Notes under the pieces: generated by a model | What the model was told of the DNA's origin: nothing | The model's input: only the letters and a program-made list of their open reading frames with translations | Database searches by the model: none | Translations under genes and position numbers: made by a program | Shown here: one piece after another, positions 23,736-31,482 of the stretch | How positions within the stretch are numbered: position 1 is the first letter of the stretch | How the letters are laid out: each line of letters opens with the position of its first letter | NCBI GenBank assembly: GCA_910577355.1 | Contig: CAJTMY010000002.1 | Location: forward strand, 62,001-126,000 | Reading direction: 5' to 3' | Length of the DNA: 64,000 nucleotides | DNA from: an uncultured Muribaculaceae bacterium | GTDB taxonomy: Bacteria > Bacteroidota > Bacteroidia > Bacteroidales > Muribaculaceae

Positions 23736-25004
23736 TCAGTGGCCGGTCTGCCAACGGATGACTGTTTCTATGGCATTTCGGCATACGGGGCAGAATCCGC
23801 AGTCTGTGTTTGTGCGCATGCGGCAGTTGTCCGCTCCCCGCCATATGCCTTTGGCACGGTAGCCTGCTCCCTCAATCAATGATGCACGGCCGTCGCGGAT
23901 CATCTGCGGCCATTTCGAGTCGAAATCCGTCCGGGTGGTGATATTGGGTTCCCATGGCTCTATGCCGGAGGGGTAGGTGGAGTCCATCAGATCGTCGGCG
24001 TAGAAGTATTCGTCGGCCAGTCCGGCGAAACTGTGCCCGAATTCGTGTACGGTGACCCTTGGCATCAGTTCGTTGCGGGCTGCAGTGATCGTGTATAGGT
24101 TGAATATGCCTCCGCCTCCATATATTGCCGTATTGGCTAATATTATTATATGGTGGGTGTTCAGTGGCGCCACCGCATCGTACAGGATGTGTACCCGCGG
24201 CAATGTGAGGTAGCGCTCCGAGCCGAATGTGCTGAAGTGCGCTCCGAAGGCACTCTGTGGCCATTCGCCGGTCTGTGGCACGGCCACACCTGTATGGGCT
24301 GACGCTGTCTCGACGGCTATGAAGTCGAAGTCTTCGGCCCGTTCGGCAAACGGGCTGTGCTCCAGTATAGCATCAACGGCCTGGCGGGCGTATTCTTCAA
24401 ATTGAGGCATCTCGCCGGTGGTGAATCCTTCGGCGACTATTGCCACGCGGATTTTGGCTGAGTCGGGATTTTCGCCGCGGTAGATATATCTGTGCGGAGG
24501 TGGCGCGATGGTGGTGCGGTCGGCTATCATTATGTCGGTCGGATCGACAGGCAGTGTTGTCGAGCAGAGCGGCCGGCGGTATTTGTCGCGCAGCGATATG
24601 CGCACATATACTGCCCGGCGTGGCATAGGCAGCATGACCGTGCCCTCCATGGCTGCCGGAACGTCGGTCGCGTCGGAAACCAGCCATTCGTGAAACAAAG
24701 TTGAAAAAGGCTGTATATATAATGTGTCGCCGGTGACTGCGTCGGTTATCGTGACGTCGGCATTTCCGGCCAGAGGGGTGCTCCCGAGATTTATCCGCCG
24801 GCCTCCCCAACCGCGATATCTCGACATGCCTTCTATGGCCACTATGGGGCTGGGGCGGTCGCCCTGAGGCGCGCCGGCCAATACATAGTCGATGCGCAGT
24901 GTCGAGTCGCGGAAATCGCCCGCAAAATCATTACCGGCACGGACTGTCGGTCCGCACAGCAGCAATATGGCGCATATGAGCGCACATGATATTATATATC
25001 TCAA
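23736..25004 (-). CDS. IgA-peptidase family M64 metallopeptidase, exported
   Basis: A 422-residue zinc peptidase of family M64. After a signal peptide (SCALICAILLLCGPTVRA) come a beta-rich N-terminal domain (about residues 25-150) and the peptidase domain with VTVHEFGHSFAGLADEYF, the HExxH-like zinc site with third ligand. A C-terminal CGFCPVC suggests a disulfide or metal site. The start is taken as the TTG at 25002-25004, giving an intact signal peptide; it overlaps the stop of the lrp-like gene as TTGA, implying coupled translation. The next ATG would remove the signal and part of the first domain. Natural substrate in commensals is unknown. Confidence 0.85.
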   Translation of the reverse strand: MRYIISCALICAILLLCGPTVRAGNDFAGDFRDSTLRIDYVLAGAPQGDRPSPIVAIEGMSRYRGWGGRRINLGSTPLAGNADVTITDAVTGDTLYIQPFSTLFHEWLVSDATDVPAAMEGTVMLPMPRRAVYVRISLRDKYRRPLCSTTLPVDPTDIMIADRTTIAPPPHRYIYRGENPDSAKIRVAIVAEGFTTGEMPQFEEYARQAVDAILEHSPFAERAEDFDFIAVETASAHTGVAVPQTGEWPQSAFGAHFSTFGSERYLTLPRVHILYDAVAPLNTHHIIILANTAIYGGGGIFNLYTITAARNELMPRVTVHEFGHSFAGLADEYFYADDLMDSTYPSGIEPWEPNITTRTDFDSKWPQMIRDGRASLIEGAGYRAKGIWRGADNCRMRTNTDCGFCPVCRNAIETVIRWQTGH

Positions 25005-25471
25005 TCGCGGTTGTCCTTGATGGCAATGGGACGTTTGAACACCTGTTTGAACGAGATGAAGGTCTCGGTGCGTGCGAGACCGAGCGCCTGTATCTGGTTC
25101 TGCAGTATGTCGAGCAGGTGGTCGTTGTTGCGGGCAAACAGCTTGATGAATATGTCGTATTGGCCTGTGGTGAAGTGGCATTCCACGATTTCGGGAATTT
25201 TCTCGAGCGCGTCGATCACAGACTGGAACTGTGCCGGATCGTTGAGAAATATACCTACATAGGCGCATGTCTCGTAGCCTACAGCCTCGGGGCTGATGAG
25301 GCTCTCGGCCCCGGTGATCACACCTGCGGCATACATGCGCTGTATGCGTTGGTGGATGGCTGCTCCCGACACGCCGCATTCGCGTGCTATCTCGAGATAG
25401 GGTTTCCGGGCATTTCCTGAAAGCATCTTTAGGATCGTGAGATCAAGGGTATCAAATGTCTGACGATGCAT
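25001..25471 (-). CDS. Lrp/AsnC family transcriptional regulator
   Basis: A 156-residue regulator. Residues 5-60 form the AsnC-type helix-turn-helix (LDLTILKMLSGNARKPYLEI, then CGVSGAAIHQRIQRMYAAGV); residues 70-150 form the RAM ligand-binding domain (CAYVGIFLNDPAQFQSVIDA, HFTTGQYDIFIKLFARNNDH). Such proteins sense amino acids and control their metabolism. The 4-base overlap with the M64 peptidase gene suggests the two share an operon, so peptide or amino-acid utilisation is a plausible theme. Confidence 0.92.
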   Translation of the reverse strand: MHRQTFDTLDLTILKMLSGNARKPYLEIARECGVSGAAIHQRIQRMYAAGVITGAESLISPEAVGYETCAYVGIFLNDPAQFQSVIDALEKIPEIVECHFTTGQYDIFIKLFARNNDHLLDILQNQIQALGLARTETFISFKQVFKRPIAIKDNRD

Positions 25472-25543
25472 GGTTGATATGGGATGAATTGATATTTTTA
25501 TTGTGCTGTTGGATATTTGGTTCTTGCTATGGTTTTCAGGTGC

Positions 25544-26716
25544 CTATTCCCAGGTATATCGTTTGTCGGGTCTGATAAGGCATCTTATTGCGGTGTATGT
25601 CTTGCGCAGCGGTCGTGTCGCGGCCAGCAACGGCAGTGTGAGCAGCAGCCTGCGGCCGTTCAGCGCCGTCACTGCCGGACGCCATATCATGCCGGTGGCG
25701 CACCACACCGCCATCACGCCGGCACAGGCGATCCATATGAATATGTTGGCCGGCGACATCACTCCTGCGGCTATGGCCGGCAATGGGGCGAGCATGTAGG
25801 CCGTGAAGCCTGTTGTACCGGCCACGTGCGGCCGGCGGCTTATGAAGCGTTCGGTGAATCGGCGCCGGGCCATGCGGTGGCGGTATACGTGCGGAGAGTT
25901 GGCGCCGGGTATTTCAACAAAGGCATCGGGCGACAGCTCCATCATGGTGTTGCCCGGCCGTGCTATCTCGCTCACGAATATATCGTCATCGCCATCGCGC
26001 AGATTGAGATGGCGCGAGAATCCTTTATTGCGGAAGAACACTTCGCGGCGATATGCCATGTTGTGTCCGGTACCGCGCCAAGGACGACCTTTTACGGCAG
26101 GTGATATCCATGCTGCCGACTCGGCGACGTGGTCGAACGATCTGGCACGTGCACCTGCCGCCCGATCATCGTATGGAGGGGCTGCTGCGTAGCCAAGTAC
26201 CACCTCGGTAGGGCTGCCGGGGATGAAGTGGCGGCACATCGTGTGCAGCCATTTGTCGGATTCAATCACGGCGGTGGCTGTGGTAAGCACCACCACCGGC
26301 ATCCTGGTGGCTTTTATACCGAGGGTAACTGCCAGTTTTTTGCGGCTGAGATTGCGTGCGCCGTCGGGTGTCGATGTGAGGTAGAGATTGCTGTGGGTCA
26401 TCTGCAGGGTACTTACCATTTCGCGTACAGCCGGTGAATCTCCTTCGTTCACCACCACTATCTCGAATTCTGCCGGATAGGCCTGTCTCAGTATCTGAGG
26501 CAGCAGTGCGGCGAGATCGCCTGCATCGTCGTTTGAATACACGATCACGGCCGCATTCTCGCAGCCGTCGGATATCTCGTATTCTGCCGAGCGGCGTGCG
26601 GCACGCTTCACTGCCAGCACTCGTGATACGAATACGCCGAGAGCCAGAAGTACCAGCACCAATGCACTCTGCAGCAATGTCCATTGCAGCTGTGTTATTT
26701 CAAAAGAGAAATACAT
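25544..26716 (-). CDS. Membrane-anchored glycosyltransferase family 2
   Basis: A 390-residue protein. One N-terminal membrane segment (LLQSALVLVLLALGVFVS) precedes a GT2 catalytic domain: AAVIVYSNDDAGDLAALLPQ, EIVVVNEGDS, VVLTTATAVI at the DxD position (lacking the usual acidic pair), and later GTGHNMAYRREVFF and RDGDDDIFVSE, the acidic catalytic region. Two membrane segments follow (about 305-350). It resembles processive-type Bacteroidota GT2 proteins with unknown product. It has its own promoter upstream and is separated from the lrp-like gene by about 70 nt. Confidence 0.85.
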   Translation of the reverse strand: MYFSFEITQLQWTLLQSALVLVLLALGVFVSRVLAVKRAARRSAEYEISDGCENAAVIVYSNDDAGDLAALLPQILRQAYPAEFEIVVVNEGDSPAVREMVSTLQMTHSNLYLTSTPDGARNLSRKKLAVTLGIKATRMPVVVLTTATAVIESDKWLHTMCRHFIPGSPTEVVLGYAAAPPYDDRAAGARARSFDHVAESAAWISPAVKGRPWRGTGHNMAYRREVFFRNKGFSRHLNLRDGDDDIFVSEIARPGNTMMELSPDAFVEIPGANSPHVYRHRMARRRFTERFISRRPHVAGTTGFTAYMLAPLPAIAAGVMSPANIFIWIACAGVMAVWCATGMIWRPAVTALNGRRLLLTLPLLAATRPLRKTYTAIRCLIRPDKRYTWE

Positions 26717-26829
26717 TTATTAATGTAGGTTATTTTCTTGCACAGGTCTAACCGTATGTCGGCTGCGTGAGTCCAGAACATACAGCCGCTTGTGTGGGAT
26801 ATTTCCGCACAAGTGATACCAATTTTCTG

Positions 26830-26861
26830 CAAAAATACATTTTTTTCAGCAGTTGAACAAA
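26830..26861 (-). promoter_or_regulatory. Promoter of the membrane GT2 gene
   Basis: On the minus strand, TTTG (26858-26861), 20 nt, then TATTTTTG (26830-26837) fits the Bacteroidota -33/-7 pattern, about 113 nt upstream of the start codon. The surrounding stretch 26717-26930 is AT-rich and has no gene. Confidence 0.6.
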
Positions 26862-26932
26862 AAAATATTTGGCTGCCGGTGCGCGATAATAAAATTTTTC
26901 ATATAAAATCTTACCATTGTCGATATTTTTAC

Positions 26933-26963
26933 TTTGCCGAATAAAAAAATATATATACCTTTG
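26933..26963 (+). promoter_or_regulatory. Promoter of the ABC transporter-GntR operon
   Basis: TTTG (26933-26936), 19 nt, TACCTTTG (26956-26963): an exact match to the Bacteroidota promoter, 69 nt before the small ORF and about 156 nt before the ABC gene. As YtrA-type regulators usually bind their own promoter, this is the likely operator region. Confidence 0.8.
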
Positions 26964-27031
26964 CGGTGTGTTAGTGATGTACAACACTAATCGTCCATCA
27001 CACCGCATCCGTTCATCACCACTTATTTAGT

Positions 27032-27097
27032 ATGCAAACAATGAAAACATTCCTCCTCGCTCTTCTCATGGTTCTTCTCTGCGTCATCGCGTTATAA
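27032..27097 (+). CDS. Possible 21-residue hydrophobic peptide upstream of the ABC operon
   Basis: ATG at 27032 (or 27041) opens a short frame, MQTMKTFLLALLMVLLCVIA plus Leu, ending at TAA 22 nt before the ABC-ATPase start. It would be a single membrane-spanning peptide. It lies after a strong promoter and before the transporter, so it may be a small membrane subunit, a leader peptide or chance. No family known to me. Confidence 0.4.
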   Translation: MQTMKTFLLALLMVLLCVIAL

Positions 27098-27118
27098 ACC
27101 GTCATTACAGCCCAAGCT

Positions 27119-27964
27119 ATGTATCATCTCGATAATCTGTCGTATGAATATTCACGTGGCCGGAGTGCCGTGGCCGGCGTTACAGCCGATATAGGGCCGG
27201 GCCTGCATCTGCTTGTCGGAGAGAACGGCGCCGGCAAGACTACCTTGCTGCGACTGCTGAGCAGTCTGTGTTTTCCTACGTCTGGCTCATGCACGTACGA
27301 CGGTGCCGACGTGTCATTGCGCCGCCCCGACTCTTTGAGCCGGATATTCTTCATGGGCGATGACCTCGAGTGTCCGTTTTCGTCCATCGCACAGATGGCG
27401 CGTTGCCACGGCCAGTTCTATACCGACTTCAATCATGAACTGATGTATGCCAATCTGGCCGATTTCGGCCTTACAGGCAAGGAAAAGATACACACCCTGT
27501 CGTTCGGTATGCGCCGCAAGGCCTATATATCCTATGCGTTGGCGCTGCGCACACCGGTGCTGCTGCTTGACGAGCCGACCAACGGTATGGACATAAACTC
27601 CAAGAAGATATTGCGCCAGGTGCTGACACGGTCTGTGACCGATGACGCGACTGTGATAATATCCACACACAATGTCCACGATCTCGACTCGCTGTTCGAG
27701 AATGTGATGATCATGCACGGCGGCCGTCTGCGTCTGTGCATGCCTGTGTGGCGTATACTCGAGCGGGTGGCATTCGTGTCGTCGGCAGCTCCGGTGTCCG
27801 GAGCGCTCTATCAGGAACCCGACCGCGGCAGTTTCAAGGCAATAATTCCCAATAGCGCCGGCCTTGATACGGATATCGACTACAGGCTGCTGTATTCGGC
27901 GGCAATGTCCCCGACCGGCCACATCATGCTCGATTACATAAATACTCAGATATCACAGCAATGA
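27119..27964 (+). CDS. ABC transporter ATP-binding protein
   Basis: A 281-residue ABC ATPase. Walker A is GENGAGKTT near residue 36, the signature is a variant, LSFGMRRK, near 129, Walker B is VLLLDEPTNGMD near 150, and STHNVHD is the switch His. The C-terminal 80 residues are a family-specific extension. It overlaps the permease gene by 4 nt, and a YtrA-type GntR regulator follows. This three-gene layout is typical of small drug/peptide or stress-responsive exporters; the substrate is unknown. Confidence 0.93.
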   Translation: MYHLDNLSYEYSRGRSAVAGVTADIGPGLHLLVGENGAGKTTLLRLLSSLCFPTSGSCTYDGADVSLRRPDSLSRIFFMGDDLECPFSSIAQMARCHGQFYTDFNHELMYANLADFGLTGKEKIHTLSFGMRRKAYISYALALRTPVLLLDEPTNGMDINSKKILRQVLTRSVTDDATVIISTHNVHDLDSLFENVMIMHGGRLRLCMPVWRILERVAFVSSAAPVSGALYQEPDRGSFKAIIPNSAGLDTDIDYRLLYSAAMSPTGHIMLDYINTQISQQ

Positions 27965-28740
27965 CCGATAAATTCTCCCTGCACCGTCTCGACCTCATAT
28001 GGTCGTATTACTCGCCGGCCATAATGCGGCAATGGATATGGACGATAGTCGCCATATCGATAATGTTCGGGCTGGCTCTGCTTGCCCGGACAATAGAGAG
28101 CACGGGACTTTTCTCAATGGTCAATACATTGCTTCTATTTCCGGTTTATCTCGGGCCGCTCGTGTTTACTGTGTATGACGACCGGTCGATGCAGATACAG
28201 CTTCCGGCTACAGCCGCCGAGAAGGCAACATTCTATGTGCTCCACTCGCTCGTTATTGTGCCTTTGGCCGTGTTGGCATTGTGGATATCGCTCAACTCTC
28301 TGAGCGGCGCCATATTCGGCGACGGGATATATAATTATTTTATGGACACTATGCTCGAGGATTTCACAGAGCGGGGGATCGAGGTACTCAGTCCGGTATT
28401 TATCATACAGCGTCTGTTTATGGAGCTTATGCCTGTGGCCGTGGTTCTCCTCACGGTGCTTGCTGCCCGCAGACACCGGGTCATAAAAGGTATCGGCGCT
28501 GCCATCGGCACGTTGCTCGCCTATGGTGTCATCTCGGGGCTGACCGGTTTCTTTGTGGCATTTACCGAGGCAAATCATCTCGAGACTCTCGGCAAGATGG
28601 ATTTCAGCGGCGAGGAGGCCACGCAGTTTGTGACGGATATAATGAGCCGTCTCCTCAATATCCTTACGTGCGTGACCGTTGTTGGTCTCGCTGTCACCAT
28701 CGTGCTGATATATCGTCAAGTAAGACGCATGCAAGCCTGA
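27961..28740 (+). CDS. ABC transporter permease, six-TM membrane protein
   Basis: A 259-residue protein with six hydrophobic segments (about residues 25-45, 53-72, 86-108, 147-165, 176-200, 230-252). It begins with a polar N-terminus (MTDKFSLHRLDLIWSYYSPA). No motif identifies the substrate. The 4-nt overlap with the ATPase gene makes it the membrane partner of that protein. Such permeases in Bacteroidota GntR-linked operons are poorly characterised. Confidence 0.82.
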   Translation: MTDKFSLHRLDLIWSYYSPAIMRQWIWTIVAISIMFGLALLARTIESTGLFSMVNTLLLFPVYLGPLVFTVYDDRSMQIQLPATAAEKATFYVLHSLVIVPLAVLALWISLNSLSGAIFGDGIYNYFMDTMLEDFTERGIEVLSPVFIIQRLFMELMPVAVVLLTVLAARRHRVIKGIGAAIGTLLAYGVISGLTGFFVAFTEANHLETLGKMDFSGEEATQFVTDIMSRLLNILTCVTVVGLAVTIVLIYRQVRRMQA

Positions 28741-28745
28741 AGCCT

Positions 28746-29102
28746 ATGGATTTTCACGCAGACAAGCCCATATATCAGCAGATAATCGACCATGCATTCG
28801 CCAACATCCTGTCCGGTCAGTGGCAGGGTGGCGAGCGGGTGCCGTCGGTGCGCGATCTCGCCGCCATGATGAGTGTCAATTCGCACACCGCACTCAAGGC
28901 ATACGACTACCTGCAGTCGCATGGTATAATAAATATGCGTCGAGGCATGGGATACTATCTTGCCGACGATGCCCGCGCGAGAGTGGAGGCGGAGCGCCGG
29001 CAACAATTTCTCACAGTGTCGGCTCCCGCGTTTTTCGAGCAGATGCGTCTGCTCGGTCTCACAGTGGATGATCTCATGCCTATAATCTGTAAGGATGATT
29101 GA
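28746..29102 (+). CDS. GntR-family regulator, YtrA subfamily
   Basis: A 118-residue protein with an N-terminal winged helix (KPIYQQIIDHAFANILSGQW, RVPSVRDLAAMMSVN, TALKAYDYLQSHGII) and a short helical dimerisation tail, the YtrA pattern. The ATG at 28746 is 5 nt after the permease stop. YtrA-type repressors usually control the neighbouring ABC transporter and are released by cell-envelope stress or antibiotics. Here the likely target is the promoter at 26933. Confidence 0.9.
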   Translation: MDFHADKPIYQQIIDHAFANILSGQWQGGERVPSVRDLAAMMSVNSHTALKAYDYLQSHGIINMRRGMGYYLADDARARVEAERRQQFLTVSAPAFFEQMRLLGLTVDDLMPIICKDD

Positions 29103-29116
29103 AGGCATATATAATG

Positions 29117-29160
29117 CGACAGCCTCCACTCGTTGAAGAAGTGGGGGCTGTCGTTGTGTT
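29117..29160 (+). terminator. Terminator after the GntR gene
   Basis: CGACAGCCTCCACT pairs with AGTGGGGGCTGTCG (one mismatch) around a 9-nt loop, followed by TTGTGTTT. It serves the plus-strand operon and may also stop the small minus-strand gene. Confidence 0.7.
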
Positions 29161-29169
29161 TATCTATAT

Positions 29170-29346
29170 TTATTTGCGGCTGCGCTCGATTTCGTGCACG
29201 TGGCGGCGGATTTTCGACAGTTCGTTTACCGCACATACGGCTGCTGCGAGAGTCGCAGCCTGTAAGGCTGTCCTTACGATGAATTTCAACAGTTTGTGGC
29301 GACGGTGCGCCTCATGGTCATGCTGACGGTGGAGTTCGATGTCCAT
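29170..29346 (-). CDS. Hypothetical small membrane protein
   Basis: A 58-residue protein (start MDIELHRQHDHEAHRRHKLL) with a His-rich basic N-terminus, one probable membrane helix (FIVRTALQAATLAAAVCAV) and a charged C-terminal helix. The frame is convergent with the GntR operon, and the two share the hairpin at 29117-29160. It lies downstream of nagB with about 75 nt between. Not recognised; size and topology alone support it as a gene. Confidence 0.5.
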   Translation of the reverse strand: MDIELHRQHDHEAHRRHKLLKFIVRTALQAATLAAAVCAVNELSKIRRHVHEIERSRK

Positions 29347-29421
29347 AATCGGGAGATTTTTTTGGGTTGTGTTATGTTGATTGTATCCTAATAACACCCG
29401 TATGCCCCCGATTGTTGCGGA

Positions 29422-30231
29422 TCAGATCTGTGTGTCGGGGTCGATGTTGGCGCTCTCGATGTCTTTGAAGTATTTGTAGGTCTGTACCTGAAGCTCGCCG
29501 CAGGCATCCTCGTCGGCTACGATGAGAGCCTTGGGATGAAGCTGGAGTGCCGAGATAGTCCACATCTGCGACACACCGCCTTCCACGCCGTGATGCAGCG
29601 CGCGGGCCTTGTTGTGGCCGTTGACGATAAGCAGCACGCTCTTGGCGCTCATGATGGTGCCTACGCCTACGGTTAGGGCTGTCTTGGGCACGAGATTTAT
29701 GTCGTTGTTGAAGAAGCGCGAGTTGGCGATGATGGTGTCGTGGGTGAGGGTCTTCATGCGGGTGCGCGATGTGAGCGACGAACCGGGTTCGTTGAACGCG
29801 ATATGGCCGTCGGGGCCTACACCGCCAAGGAACAGGTCGATGCCTCCGTACGATGCGATCTTCTCCTCATAGCGACGGCATTCCTCGCAGGGATCCTCGG
29901 CGTTGCCGTTGAGGATGTTGACATTCTCGCGGGGTATGTCGATCTGGTTGAAGAAGTTTGTCCACATGAATGTGTGGTAGCTCTGCTCGTGGTCGCGGGG
30001 TATGCCGCAGTATTCGTCCATGTTGAATGTGACGACGTTCTTGAACGAGACCTTGCCTTCCTTGCACAGCTTTATGAGCTCGCGGTACATGCCCAGAGGA
30101 GAGCTGCCGGTGGGGCAGCCGAGTACGAAGGGATGTTCGGCGGTGGGGTTGGCTTCGTTGATACGCGCGGCCACGTAATTGGCGGCCCAGCGCGATACTT
30201 CGGCATAAGTAGGTTCGATTATAAGACGCAT
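29422..30231 (-). CDS. nagB: Glucosamine-6-phosphate deaminase
   Basis: A 269-residue isomerase/deaminase that converts glucosamine-6-phosphate to fructose-6-phosphate and ammonia. GCPTGSSPLGMYRELI binds phosphate, FNMDEYCG contains the catalytic Asp, FLGGVGPDGHIAFNEPGSS holds the active-site His region, and LTVGVGTIMSA is a further family stretch. Length and motifs match hexameric NagB. It links amino-sugar catabolism (host or self glycans) to glycolysis. Own promoter; no other nag genes nearby. Confidence 0.96.
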   Translation of the reverse strand: MRLIIEPTYAEVSRWAANYVAARINEANPTAEHPFVLGCPTGSSPLGMYRELIKLCKEGKVSFKNVVTFNMDEYCGIPRDHEQSYHTFMWTNFFNQIDIPRENVNILNGNAEDPCEECRRYEEKIASYGGIDLFLGGVGPDGHIAFNEPGSSLTSRTRMKTLTHDTIIANSRFFNNDINLVPKTALTVGVGTIMSAKSVLLIVNGHNKARALHHGVEGGVSQMWTISALQLHPKALIVADEDACGELQVQTYKYFKDIESANIDPDTQI

Positions 30232-30269
30232 AGTTGTCTATGTTTAAGGTTTTAGGGTTTTCGATACTG

Positions 30270-30277
30270 CAAAAGTA
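30270..30277 (-). promoter_or_regulatory. -7 element for nagB
   Basis: TACTTTTG on the minus strand fits TAnnTTTG and lies 39 nt before the nagB start codon. The -33 box is not clear. Confidence 0.5.
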
Positions 30278-30325
30278 CGAAAAAAAACCGATACCTAAAA
30301 ATTTTAATCATCCGATAAAAATTCG

Positions 30326-30333
30326 TACCTTTG
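30326..30333 (+). promoter_or_regulatory. -7 element for carAB
   Basis: TACCTTTG on plus fits the Bacteroidota -7 consensus, 55 nt upstream of the carA start. The -33 element is degenerate. Confidence 0.55.
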
Positions 30334-30387
30334 CATGGTCTTTGAATATTAAAGGCCGGCTAACGATTTAAAACCAGTCAACCGCAC

Positions 30388-31461
30388 ATGCGACAAACCA
30401 AGCGCGCCACTCTGATTCTTGAAGATGGCACCCGTTTCGAAGGCCGTTCGTTCGGCTACGAAGCCCCTGCTGCAGGGGAAGTTGTCTTCAACACCGCTAT
30501 GACGGGATATCCCGAAAGTCTTACCGACCCATCCTATGAAGGTCAGATCCTCGTAACCACATTTCCTCTTTTAGGCAATTACGGAGTTCCGCCAGAAGGC
30601 GGCTCCCCCGACTTGAGCCGCCACTTTGAGGGCGACCGCATACATTGCCGTGCAATCATAGCTCAGGATTATGCGTGGGAGCATTCGCACTGGCTTGCCG
30701 ACCGTACTCTGGCCGACTGGCTTGTGCAGCAACACATCCCCGGCATTTACGGAATCGATACCCGCGCGCTTACAAAGCACCTGCGCGAAAGCGGCTCCAT
30801 GCTTGGAAAGATAGTGTTTGAGTGTGACGACGAGATAGATTTCTACGATCCCAACGCCGAGAATCTGATAGCCAAGACTTCATGCACGGAAGTAAAGGAG
30901 TACGGCCCCGAGGACGGCAAGCGTGTGGTGCTGGTGGACTGCGGCATAAAGCATAATATAATACGTTGCCTTGCCGCACGCGGCGTGCGCGTGATACGCG
31001 TGCCTTGGGACTATGATTTCAATACCATCCCATACGACGGCCTGTTCATATCCAACGGCCCCGGCAACCCCGACTTCGCCGACAAGACGGTGGAGCACAT
31101 ACGCAAGGCGCTTGCCGGCAACAAGCCTATATGCGGCATATGCATGGGCAACCAGCTGCTGGCCAAAGCTGCCGGAGCGAGCACCTACAAACTCAAATAC
31201 GGGCACCGCTCGCACAACCAGCCGGTGCGCCGCACCGGCGCCAATTCGTGCTATATCACATCGCAGAACCACGGCTTTGCTGTCGACAGCGACACGCTGC
31301 CCGTCGATTGGGAGCCGCTGTTCATCAACATGAACGACGGTACCAACGAGGGTATCCGCCACAAGTCGAAACCGTTTTTCTCGGCGCAGTTCCATCCAGA
31401 GGCATCGAGCGGTCCCCGCGACACCGAGTTTTTCTTCGACGAATTCATCAATCTTCTCTGA
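30388..31461 (+). CDS. carA: Carbamoyl-phosphate synthase small (glutaminase) subunit
   Basis: A 357-residue glutamine amidotransferase subunit. The N-terminal CPSase_sm domain starts LILEDGTRFEGRSFGYEAPA; the C-terminal class I amidotransferase domain has the nucleophile in GICMGNQLL and the His-Glu pair in FHPEASSGP. It releases ammonia from glutamine and passes it to CarB for carbamoyl phosphate, used for pyrimidines and arginine. carB follows after 21 nt. Confidence 0.96.
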   Translation: MRQTKRATLILEDGTRFEGRSFGYEAPAAGEVVFNTAMTGYPESLTDPSYEGQILVTTFPLLGNYGVPPEGGSPDLSRHFEGDRIHCRAIIAQDYAWEHSHWLADRTLADWLVQQHIPGIYGIDTRALTKHLRESGSMLGKIVFECDDEIDFYDPNAENLIAKTSCTEVKEYGPEDGKRVVLVDCGIKHNIIRCLAARGVRVIRVPWDYDFNTIPYDGLFISNGPGNPDFADKTVEHIRKALAGNKPICGICMGNQLLAKAAGASTYKLKYGHRSHNQPVRRTGANSCYITSQNHGFAVDSDTLPVDWEPLFINMNDGTNEGIRHKSKPFFSAQFHPEASSGPRDTEFFFDEFINLL

Positions 31462-31482
31462 CAACTGTCCACGAGCAACAAT

